From the NCBI GenBank assembly GCA_030740765.1, contig JASLWR010000031.1, positions 1 to 33,017 of the forward strand: a stretch of DNA of 33,017 nucleotides, in the 5' to 3' direction. This DNA comes from Thermoplasmatota archaeon. GTDB taxonomy: Archaea; Thermoplasmatota; Penumbrarchaeia; JASLWR01. The stretch's first letter is position 1. Every line of letters starts with the position of its first letter. A program made the translations under genes and the position numbers. A model generated the notes under the pieces. The model saw only the letters and a program-made list of their open reading frames with translations. It did not search any database and was not told where the DNA came from. Below, piece after piece: positions 16,023-23,367 of the stretch.

Positions 16023-16514
16023 CTAAAGATATTCCTCGTCATCATCAAGGGGGCGCTTCGGCGAGAGTTGGGTTATGATGTCAATTATATCGGGAAGCGC
16101 TTCAAACAATAACTTGATGGCGGAATCTTTCTCAGCCTGTGTTTCTACAAGTTTTTCGGCCATTTCTTGGGAGAATCCCGCTTCTGTAAGGCTTGTGTAA
16201 TAACTGAAGAGAAATTTTGCCTTGTGGCGCTGGTATTCCCCGTAAAGGTATTTGTCCAGAACCTCGTCTACCTGGGGAATGATCGCATTATCGAGAATGG
16301 AGAAAAACATTTCCTTGTTCCTCAGGAGTGGGCCCATTTTTGACAATAATGAGGAAAATTTTCCTCCGGTAGGGCCCTGCCCAAAACCTGTATCTCCGCC
16401 TAAGAATTTTTTTTCTTTCTTTGTTTCGGTTTCCGGTGTTTCTTCACTATTCTTTTTTCCCCCTTCGTCGTCGCCGTTCATGGAGGGCTGGAACGGACTC
16501 GTATTATTAAGCAT
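16023..16514 (-). CDS. Hypothetical protein with acidic/basic N-terminal linker
   Basis: A 163-residue protein. Residues 1-50 are polar and low in complexity (GDDEGGKKNSEETPETETKK) and residues 65-150 look helical (FSILDNAIIPQVDEVLDKYL, AGFSQEMAEKLVETQAEK). The end is acidic (PLDDDEEYL). No signal peptide or membrane helix. No family recognised. There is no Shine-Dalgarno, but a TATA-like AT block on the minus strand about 15-25 bases upstream suggests a leaderless mRNA starting near ATG 16514. Confidence 0.65.
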   Translation of the reverse strand: MLNNTSPFQPSMNGDDEGGKKNSEETPETETKKEKKFLGGDTGFGQGPTGGKFSSLLSKMGPLLRNKEMFFSILDNAIIPQVDEVLDKYLYGEYQRHKAKFLFSYYTSLTEAGFSQEMAEKLVETQAEKDSAIKLLFEALPDIIDIITQLSPKRPLDDDEEYL

Positions 16515-16523
16515 TTTTCATTT

Positions 16524-16540
16524 AAATATAATTAATAATC
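16524..16540 (-). promoter_or_regulatory. TATA-like block for the hypothetical gene starting at 16514
   Basis: An AT-only stretch with TTAATTATATTTA on the minus strand lies just upstream of ATG 16514. The distance fits a leaderless transcript. The hairpin cluster at 16575-16717 lies immediately beyond it. Confidence 0.4.
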
Positions 16541-16574
16541 CTTCCTTTTGGATCTCTCCGCGACGGGATGAGTT

Positions 16575-16717
16575 ACTTGTAAAGTCACCACTTGACAAGT
16601 TTGGTGAGCCAGTATGTGTCACCTTTACTTGACAAGTCACCACTTGTCCAGTGAGACACGCTCACTTCGTTACGCAATACCTACGGCATTGCTGCACCTT
16701 CGGAACCTTCCGGTTCC
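16575..16717. repeat. Cluster of ACTTG half-sites and perfect hairpins
   Basis: ACTTGACAAGT occurs at 16590-16600 and 16627-16637, TCACCACTTG at 16585-16594 and 16637-16646, and further ACTTG units at 16575 and 16743. Nested inverted repeats include TCACC/GGTGA (16585-16607), GACAAGT/ACTTGTC with a 4-base loop (16631-16648), GTGAG/CTCAC (16651-16665) and GGAACC/GGTTCC with loop TTCC (16702-16717). It sits between the 3' end of the MTAP-family gene and the promoter of the hypothetical gene, so it may be an operator array, a terminator cluster or a mobile-element trace. Confidence 0.6.
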
Positions 16718-16740
16718 TACAGGCGCCAACAGGTGTGTCT

Positions 16741-17430
16741 TTACTTGAAAATCTCTTTTATTATTCTGGCAGCTATCTGGCGATTCCTATTTGCCTGGTT
16801 TCTGATCTTTTCGAAAGATATTTCCTCGTCTACGACACCGTTGCAGTAATTATCAATAAAACATATTGGACAAAATTCGATTTCTTTCTCTCGGGCCAAG
16901 GTGGCCTCGCCGCACATGGTCATACCCACTACATCGCCAAATTGGGAGAGCATCGATATCTCAGCTCTGGTCTCCAGTCGGGGACCCCTTGTCCTTATAT
17001 AGATACCTTGTCCCCGGTGAGGGATGCCAATATTTGCAATGAGAGATATGATCTCATCGCGAAAGGCGCTTTGAAGAGATGGTGTTATATGTCGAATCTC
17101 CTTGTTGAAAAAGGTAGGGATTTCCCCCAGGTTTATATAGTCATCGACCATAAGAATCTCTCCCGGCCCCAGCGACCGTTTCAGTGAACCAACCGAATAA
17201 AAGGCCACGATCCTTTCCACACCCATCTCGGCCAGTGCGGTAATGTTCGCCCTGTGTTCGATCATGTGCGGGGGTATATTTTTTTCCATACCGTGACGGG
17301 GTAATACTAAAAAATCATCACTCCAGCAAAGCTTGACACTTCCATACGGTGTTTTAACATTCTCTATACGGCTCCCCGAATTTTTGATATACGGATTCAG
17401 GGTACCGGTTATGATTGCAACGGATTTCAT
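16741..17430 (-). CDS. MTAP/PNP-family nucleoside phosphorylase
   Basis: The 229-residue protein belongs to the trimeric purine-nucleoside phosphorylase group: AIITGT, RHG (phosphate-binding), the substrate-loop-like HMIEHRANITALAEMGVERIVAFYSVGSLK, and MTMCGEATLARE. It would cleave a purine nucleoside such as methylthioadenosine or methylthioinosine with phosphate. In methylthioadenosine phosphorylases the specificity position is Asp (DYDCW). Here the sequence is NYCNG with N194, as in enzymes for 6-oxopurines, so methylthioinosine, inosine or guanosine is the more likely substrate. It is shorter than a typical MTAP (about 260-280). Divergent from the downstream-strand membrane protein. Start ATG 17430 has only a weak Shine-Dalgarno. 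Confidence 0.85.
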   Translation of the reverse strand: MKSVAIITGTLNPYIKNSGSRIENVKTPYGSVKLCWSDDFLVLPRHGMEKNIPPHMIEHRANITALAEMGVERIVAFYSVGSLKRSLGPGEILMVDDYINLGEIPTFFNKEIRHITPSLQSAFRDEIISLIANIGIPHRGQGIYIRTRGPRLETRAEISMLSQFGDVVGMTMCGEATLAREKEIEFCPICFIDNYCNGVVDEEISFEKIRNQANRNRQIAARIIKEIFK

Positions 17431-17625
17431 TTAATCACATCGTTCATCGTTTTTTTCAAAGATAGATTTTTAGTTAAGATAAATCTTTCGCCTGAAAGGT
17501 GAATAGTCCGAAATTGAGGCACCAACTTTACGATTTCAAGAATAAATAATTGCAGTAATTCCCGCTGAGGGTGAAAACCCTTTTATAGCAAGCATACTAT
17601 AAGAAGTAAAAGGAAGAGGTTTGCC

Positions 17626-18714
17626 GTGAAAAAGTTCACAAGATTCTTCATGACCTTTCTCGTTGTATTATTCGTAGGTTTCCTTTTAACTTTTGTATTC
17701 TTGGGGGATATGAGTGTCTTGGGGGCCTTGCGCCCCTCCATCTACTACGCTCTTATCGTGCTTGGTGTTCCCGTGATCTTCAGATACGGACCCCTCGTTC
17801 TCAGGAAGGAGCAGAAACGTTATCGTTTTTTCTCACAGCTCCTTCTCATCTATCTCCTTTATGTCGGCGTGATAATCCTGTTCCTGTACTTTTCAGAGGT
17901 ATTTGACATATTAAGGTTCCACGACGTCATGATCGCAGCTGTACTCCTTGCCTTCAGGTACATGTTATTGCACGTTCTGATCTCATTCTCCATAGTGTAC
18001 GTCATCTATGCTTTTATGGCTACCTACGCCCCGATCGTGTTAAATATAATACATTCACTTACAAAAAGGAATTACGGGAAAAAAAATGTTCCATGGCGAG
18101 GAAATGCCAAATACCACATCATCGGATACCTGTTCAACGTTCCCCGATTCATTGACACAAACAAGTTGACTATCTCTGCGCGGCCCCGAAAACAAAATAT
18201 GTTCGGAAGATTCATTACTTTACTTTTGATCATGATGTTTCTCACAGCATTACTGGTTATTTACATCGGTCTGAATCCTTTTATTACCTCCGACTACATC
18301 AACAAGGTGATATTGATCGATATTTCTTTGAACATAGCCGCGCTGATACCCATACTGGTCTTTCCCATATATCTTTTTTATATGATAGGCCCCAAGATAG
18401 TCTGTGGGAACCGCGATTACGATGTCTCGAAGGGTTTGAGAAAACGCCTTACCGGGATATTAATAACAGCAACAACAATATTGATACTTTTCAGACTGGT
18501 AGTGGAAAGAACCTCCGGTCAAACGCTTCTACTGGCCCTGTTAAAATTTCTTATAGCGGTCCCCGGACTGATGATTTCCATTCTCATATTCATGGTCATA
18601 TTTGAGAATATAATCGTTCAGAACACAATAACCCTGTTCATTAAGGATAAGGTACGCTCTCAATCGTTCCTTTCGGAGACGGAAAAGAAGTTAAAGGAAT
18701 GGATTCTGGACTAA
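17626..18714 (+). CDS. Polytopic membrane protein, function unknown
   Basis: The 362-residue protein has about eight membrane helices in two blocks: residues 7-27, 38-54, 70-90 and 103-138, then 197-218, 230-257, 277-296 and 305-330. They flank a central cytoplasmic-looking loop (140-190) rich in Lys/Arg. The C-terminal 25 residues are charged. No transporter or enzyme motif is recognised. Start GTG 17626 is chosen because GGAAGAGGT lies just upstream. A TATA-like TTTTATAG near 17580 fits a leader of about 20 bases. Confidence 0.75.
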   Translation: MKKFTRFFMTFLVVLFVGFLLTFVFLGDMSVLGALRPSIYYALIVLGVPVIFRYGPLVLRKEQKRYRFFSQLLLIYLLYVGVIILFLYFSEVFDILRFHDVMIAAVLLAFRYMLLHVLISFSIVYVIYAFMATYAPIVLNIIHSLTKRNYGKKNVPWRGNAKYHIIGYLFNVPRFIDTNKLTISARPRKQNMFGRFITLLLIMMFLTALLVIYIGLNPFITSDYINKVILIDISLNIAALIPILVFPIYLFYMIGPKIVCGNRDYDVSKGLRKRLTGILITATTILILFRLVVERTSGQTLLLALLKFLIAVPGLMISILIFMVIFENIIVQNTITLFIKDKVRSQSFLSETEKKLKEWILD

Positions 18715-18771
18715 CGTAACAGAAGATAATTGATTCAGGAGTCAAAGAAAAAAGATATGGGAGCGAGCAGT

Positions 18772-19254
18772 TCACTCCCTCTTCACGAAGGCTACCAGAG
18801 CGAGCAGGCCAATGATCGGTATGGCGAAGAAGACGGCCCCGCATGCCTCGCTGTCTCCCTTGCCTATCTCTACTTCGAAATTGTCCGAACGCACTTCTAC
18901 CTCGGTTCCATTATTCACTCGGAATATATGATATTTAAAGATATATTTCCCATCAGTGAGGTCTTCCCCCGTCACCTTTACCACCAGCCTCCTTCCCTCA
19001 CCCACTGTGTCGATTGTGACGGATACGTTATCACTTTCAACCCACTGAAAACCGTCTTTTTCCTCAACTTCCATCATGTACTTGCCTATTTCGCTTTCGT
19101 TCTCTACCTCAATGTATACATCGATCTCTATGGTTCCATCCTTTTCATATGGAAGTGGTTTTTCATTTTTTGTTATCTCTAGTGCTGAGGCGGGATATGC
19201 AAGCAACACTATCATACTCAAAACCGCCAGTGTTATAATTCCTTTTTTAAACAT
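18772..19254 (-). CDS. Small secreted protein with a possible CG-type C-terminal sorting signal
   Basis: The 160-residue protein has a signal peptide (IITLAVLSMIVLLAYPASA), a 95-residue beta-rich acidic domain (IEIDVYIEVENESEIGKYMM, RRLVVKVTGEDLTDGKY), and a C-terminus of a Cys-Gly pair (EACGA) followed by a short hydrophobic helix and KRE. The tripartite tail resembles archaeal CGP-CTERM-type anchoring signals, though the Pro is Ala here. It may be processed or lipid-anchored, or simply be a membrane-anchored protein. A TATA-like TTTATAAT lies about 30 bases upstream on the minus strand. Confidence 0.72.
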   Translation of the reverse strand: MFKKGIITLAVLSMIVLLAYPASALEITKNEKPLPYEKDGTIEIDVYIEVENESEIGKYMMEVEEKDGFQWVESDNVSVTIDTVGEGRRLVVKVTGEDLTDGKYIFKYHIFRVNNGTEVEVRSDNFEVEIGKGDSEACGAVFFAIPIIGLLALVAFVKRE

Positions 19255-19366
19255 TTTTCATCCGTCCTTTTTCATGTAATTATAAATCATTCCTTTTATA
19301 AGACTCCTCTTTAATAAATATTTGGTATGATTTTCAAACGGCTCAGCAGTGGTTCACCCACGGGGC

Positions 19367-20152
19367 TCATCGATCCACATGAATGCCGTATTTTGTCTCA
19401 ATCACCATAGAGTCGCAAGCTGCTATTGTCCGAATACCCGTTCTGTCAAAGATCCATCGAGCCTGTTTCTTCGTTCCCTCATGCAGTGTCTTAAGCCCGA
19501 AATGGGTCAGCACGGCTGTCTCCGGAGTGACACCGGCCACCAGTTCAGCTGCATCTTCGGTGCATATATGGTGATGTATCCTCGCATTTAGCGGTCTCGT
19601 GGTGCAAATGATCAGGAGGCGGCAGTCCCGGTATATTTCGATCATCTCTGGGAAATAGCTGCTATCACTGACGTAGCCGATTTTACCATTCTTACCGTTG
19701 AATATATAGCCAACGGTGGTGCGATCCGTATGTTGTGCCGGTGTTGCCGTGATATTAATGTTTCCAACGGTACAGCTATCCCCAGCTTTTACAGAAATAA
19801 CCCGATCAAGTTTCGTCAGATAATAACGAGGTATTATAGGTGCGGAACCACCATACCCGTTCACGACTGATGGAGAAGCTATCAACACACCGTTTCGCCT
19901 GGTCGATCCTTTGGTTATGGTCTCGGCCAGTATTGCTGCGTCGTTGGCATGATCGATATGGCAATGTGAAACGACAACGGCATTCAATAGAGTGGGATCT
20001 ATCTTTTCCTGATGAAATCTGACAAGTGCACCGGGGCCCGGATCCAACGAGATTCTGGTCTCCTCTTCCTTTAAATATATTCCACCTGTGGACCGGGTCT
20101 GAAATATGGTGGCAAATCTTCCACCGCAAGTACCGAGGAATTTAATATACAT
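19367..20152 (-). CDS. Metallo-beta-lactamase-fold hydrolase
   Basis: The 261-residue protein has the MBL signature SHCHIDHAND (H63, H65, D67, H68), further ligands in TPAQHTD and VSDSSYF, and a late LTHFG. The N-terminus (MYIKFLGTCGGRFATIFQTRS) and the GG.GV.I..DPGPG segment resemble the RNase Z/tRNase-like and PhnP branches of the family. Substrate is unknown: nucleic acid or a cyclic phosphodiester are both possible. It lies downstream of, and in the same direction as, the NosD-like gene with a 73-base gap. Confidence 0.85.
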   Translation of the reverse strand: MYIKFLGTCGGRFATIFQTRSTGGIYLKEEETRISLDPGPGALVRFHQEKIDPTLLNAVVVSHCHIDHANDAAILAETITKGSTRRNGVLIASPSVVNGYGGSAPIIPRYYLTKLDRVISVKAGDSCTVGNINITATPAQHTDRTTVGYIFNGKNGKIGYVSDSSYFPEMIEIYRDCRLLIICTTRPLNARIHHHICTEDAAELVAGVTPETAVLTHFGLKTLHEGTKKQARWIFDRTGIRTIAACDSMVIETKYGIHVDR

Positions 20153-20225
20153 TTTAGAACCTTAGGGTATCGTGGAGAACTGATTATTAAATGTTTTCTA
20201 ACATTTCCCTGGCCTTATGGTTTTG

Positions 20226-23051
20226 TCAGTGTGACTTTTTTCTACGCTTTGTTTTCCCCAGCCCCGTTTTTTTCTTATTACGGATTACACGCTTCACTGT
20301 TTTATCCACTTCTTTTTCTGAAGGGATTTGTACCTCAGATGATCGATATTCGGCTTTGGAATCTTTTATTATAAATCTTACCCTCCGCTTTCTACGTCTT
20401 ATTAAGGAACTGATAATTATGCATACAATACATATCGCCATAAGAAGGAGAATGGGAATGCACCAATTGATTCTTTCATTCGGGAAGACCTCGACCCCGG
20501 GCGGAAATTCCTTCACCTCGACGAACAGGGAATCATTGTCCCAATTGCCTGCAGCGTCTTCCACTCTCAAAGTTACCTTATAGGTACCGGGAAAATTGAA
20601 TGTGGCCGAACTGGCGATTCCCTCTTTTTTTCTCTCCCCGTCGTGATCCTCTATTATCCATTCATACTTGACGATTCCTATATTGTCTCTGCTTCCCCCA
20701 CCATCGAGCTTTGCAAAATTTCCCTCCCATATCTCTGAATCGGAGCTTGCCTTGGCAATTGGTTTGTCATTGTCGTCTACATAAATCAGCATCGAACCGG
20801 TCAACAGAACATTTGCTTCATCATCCATTGCCAGATAGGAGTAATTCATAGAGGCCACATTGTCCGGGATCGATATTTCCTTGTACCAATTATTGTCATC
20901 GCTTGTTTCCATGGTTTCCATCAAATATTCACTAGCATCAAAGCCGTATACCAGAAATGCTGAGTTCACTCCAACGTTATCATTCATAGTCATGGAAATG
21001 TTGAATTGGTCTCCGGTAGAGGCATTGGCAATAAAGTTCTCTTCCATTAGATAAGGGGGGGTTTTATCATCCTTGGGTTTGAATGACACCAATGGATATT
21101 TGTCCTGGGTTTGGTAACTGCCACTGGTATCGATAATGTAGGGGCTTGACCAAATATTGCCATTTATTGAGGCTTCAGAATAGCGGATTGAATAATCTGA
21201 CCAGAAATTACCACGCGAAACACCATTGTCCCATATATTGCTGGCAAATTCGTCATATGCCTGTATAGAGCCTTCATTGTTGCCTGTAAGATTGTTCTGA
21301 AAAATGTGATTCTTTAAGGGGCTCCCGAGAGATATTCCCAAATCTTTGTTAGCGCCGATATCATTCAGGAATATCATATTCGAGGTTGATGAGGAAACCA
21401 TTATGCCTTTAGCCTGGTTTGAAAATATTTCATTCGAGTCCACAATATTACAATGGGAAGCAATAAGGGCGATTCCGTCACCCTTGTTCGTATAACATTT
21501 GTTTCGAGAAATGCTGTTCAGACTACATCGTCGGACGAGGGAAATACCGGCAGCTTCATTCATGCTGCATTCGTTTTCGATAATGTCATTTTCAACGGAT
21601 TGCTCGCTCAGATATATTCCAACCTCGTTCATCATACAGGAGTTCATGCCGATCCAGTTATCTTTGGAAAAAGAAAGTCTGATTCCATAATATCCATTCT
21701 CCGAGCATGTGTTGTTGATTATTGTGGCGAAAGAGGAGAAACTCAGATAAATTCCATAATAACCATTTTCATTACAAATGCTATTACTCAAAATAAGAGG
21801 AAAATTCCCTGTATGAGCTATACCGCTGTAATTGTTGAAGTTACAGGTGTTGTTTGAGACATCGGAATTGACTTGTGATTGATAGATATTTATCCCATTA
21901 TTCCCATTGGAATTGCAAATATTGTCTACCAAATCTATTTCTGAGCCAATTACTATTATACCTTCAAACTTATTAGTCTCACAAGTGTTTTCGCGGATGC
22001 TGCACTGGGAGTAAACAGAATATATTCCATTGATGTAATTATTTAATAAATTATTCTGAGATACATGGGCGAACGACGAATGAAATATATGAATCCCGTT
22101 CTCATAATTGGAATCGCAGGTGTTTCTCATAACCGTACAGTTATCGGAGAACATAAGAATTAGCCCATCAACCGTGCTTTTCTCGCAGGTGTTGTTTTCT
22201 ATCCAGTTATCTCGACAAGTATTATCATATATACCGAAACCGTTAACAAGGCAAACATTATCTCTAATCTCGTTGGAATCAGATAATGTTGCAAGGATAC
22301 CATAGTTGTAGTTCAAGGTACAAATGTTGTTGGAAATTATGTTCTCATTACAGTTAACAAGATATATGCCGCAGTTTCTGATTTCCTCGTCTAAAAGAGA
22401 TTCTTCGTTCCCGTTATTCGACTTGCATGTGTTGTTAATAACATAATTGTGATTGGCCATTTTAAGATAGATCCCAACATGAGAATTATTTGAGATATTA
22501 TTATTTTTAATCGTGTTATTGTAAGTGGAAAGTGCGTATATACCATAGGTATTAATGGTGCATGTGTTATTACTAATTACGTTGTTCAAACCTTCTTCGA
22601 GACTGATACCGTATGAATTCTTGGTAAGCGTACAGTTCACCACTGAACATCCTTGCACGTCTGAGAGATATATCGCGGAATTTCCTGCACGGCTTATGCA
22701 GAATCCTTCTATGACTACATTATCTGCCGTTACGAATATGACATTGTTCAGGTAATCGCCCATGATGGTTGTATTTTCACTTCCACTGCCAATGAGAGTG
22801 AGTGATTTATCAATAACAATCTGTTCGGAGTACGATCCCGATTTTACATAAATGGTATCCCCTGGATCGGCTTCGTTCACCGCTTCCTGAATCGTGGTAT
22901 AATTACCACCTCCATTCACATCAACGATGATTGTCACTGCCCGAGCAGTACTATCCTTCCCGCTTTCCGGTGTAGAAATTATGAAGATATTCCCAATAAT
23001 CAGGCAGATCATTATTGTATAGATTCTACTTTGCTTATACAGACTGTTCAC
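20226..23051 (-). CDS. NosD-like parallel beta-helix/PKD surface protein with membrane anchor
   Basis: The 941-residue protein has an N-terminal hydrophobic export segment (IMICLIIGNIFIIS) and then DVNGGGNYTTIQEAVNEADPGDTIYV, the classic opening of NosD/pectin-lyase-like right-handed beta helices. Dozens of repeats of the NxxxxNxC type run to about residue 640. An Ig-like segment follows, then a PKD domain (about 760-850, GNFAKLDGGGSRDNIGIVKYEW). Last come one helix (about 875-893) and a basic tail rich in Arg/Lys. It is likely a cell-surface binding or polysaccharide-processing protein. The GTG start at 23051 sits inside a purine-rich AAAAAAGGTG; ATG at residue 13 is an alternative. Confidence 0.85.
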   Translation of the reverse strand: MNSLYKQSRIYTIMICLIIGNIFIISTPESGKDSTARAVTIIVDVNGGGNYTTIQEAVNEADPGDTIYVKSGSYSEQIVIDKSLTLIGSGSENTTIMGDYLNNVIFVTADNVVIEGFCISRAGNSAIYLSDVQGCSVVNCTLTKNSYGISLEEGLNNVISNNTCTINTYGIYALSTYNNTIKNNNISNNSHVGIYLKMANHNYVINNTCKSNNGNEESLLDEEIRNCGIYLVNCNENIISNNICTLNYNYGILATLSDSNEIRDNVCLVNGFGIYDNTCRDNWIENNTCEKSTVDGLILMFSDNCTVMRNTCDSNYENGIHIFHSSFAHVSQNNLLNNYINGIYSVYSQCSIRENTCETNKFEGIIVIGSEIDLVDNICNSNGNNGINIYQSQVNSDVSNNTCNFNNYSGIAHTGNFPLILSNSICNENGYYGIYLSFSSFATIINNTCSENGYYGIRLSFSKDNWIGMNSCMMNEVGIYLSEQSVENDIIENECSMNEAAGISLVRRCSLNSISRNKCYTNKGDGIALIASHCNIVDSNEIFSNQAKGIMVSSSTSNMIFLNDIGANKDLGISLGSPLKNHIFQNNLTGNNEGSIQAYDEFASNIWDNGVSRGNFWSDYSIRYSEASINGNIWSSPYIIDTSGSYQTQDKYPLVSFKPKDDKTPPYLMEENFIANASTGDQFNISMTMNDNVGVNSAFLVYGFDASEYLMETMETSDDNNWYKEISIPDNVASMNYSYLAMDDEANVLLTGSMLIYVDDNDKPIAKASSDSEIWEGNFAKLDGGGSRDNIGIVKYEWIIEDHDGERKKEGIASSATFNFPGTYKVTLRVEDAAGNWDNDSLFVEVKEFPPGVEVFPNERINWCIPILLLMAICIVCIIISSLIRRRKRRVRFIIKDSKAEYRSSEVQIPSEKEVDKTVKRVIRNKKKTGLGKTKRRKKSH

Positions 23052-23367
23052 CTTTTTTCATTCGTATACCATCAATATCAAAGTTACCAATATGTATAAT
23101 TGTTATATAAGGAATTTCCCTTTATATAAAACGAGGAGCGTTCAGCATAGCTAGGTTCCTTTTTCGGATATTTGGGTGCTTCTGGGTAAAACGAGCAGTT
23201 CTGGAATACTGAAGCGACTTCCGGATGAAATGTCTGTCTAGAGAGGGAGATTCTTCAGAATCTATACAAAAATAATTTAAACCATCTCCTTTTTCTATGG
23301 AGGGTTTATCGCTATATATACAAATTAATGCCGTAACCATTACTTACTCTGGCTGGTTGATGAATCC
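23052..23367. other. Divergent intergenic region
   Basis: It separates the NosD-like and kinase genes and should hold both promoters; a TATATAA-like stretch lies near 23104-23110 for the minus side. A perfect palindrome GATTCT-TC-AGAATC sits at 23248-23261. A 72-codon frame on the minus strand (23122-23340) has no ribosome site and is not called. Confidence 0.45.

Noticed and set aside
20226-23051. Frequent NNT/ATT-rich repeats in the NosD-like gene as a possible CRISPR-like array
   Set aside because: The periodicity is protein-level (beta-helix rungs), with no exact DNA repeats or spacers.
23122-23340. 72-codon frame on the minus strand between the NosD-like and kinase genes
   Set aside because: No ribosome site, no recognised motif, and the region is needed for two divergent promoters.
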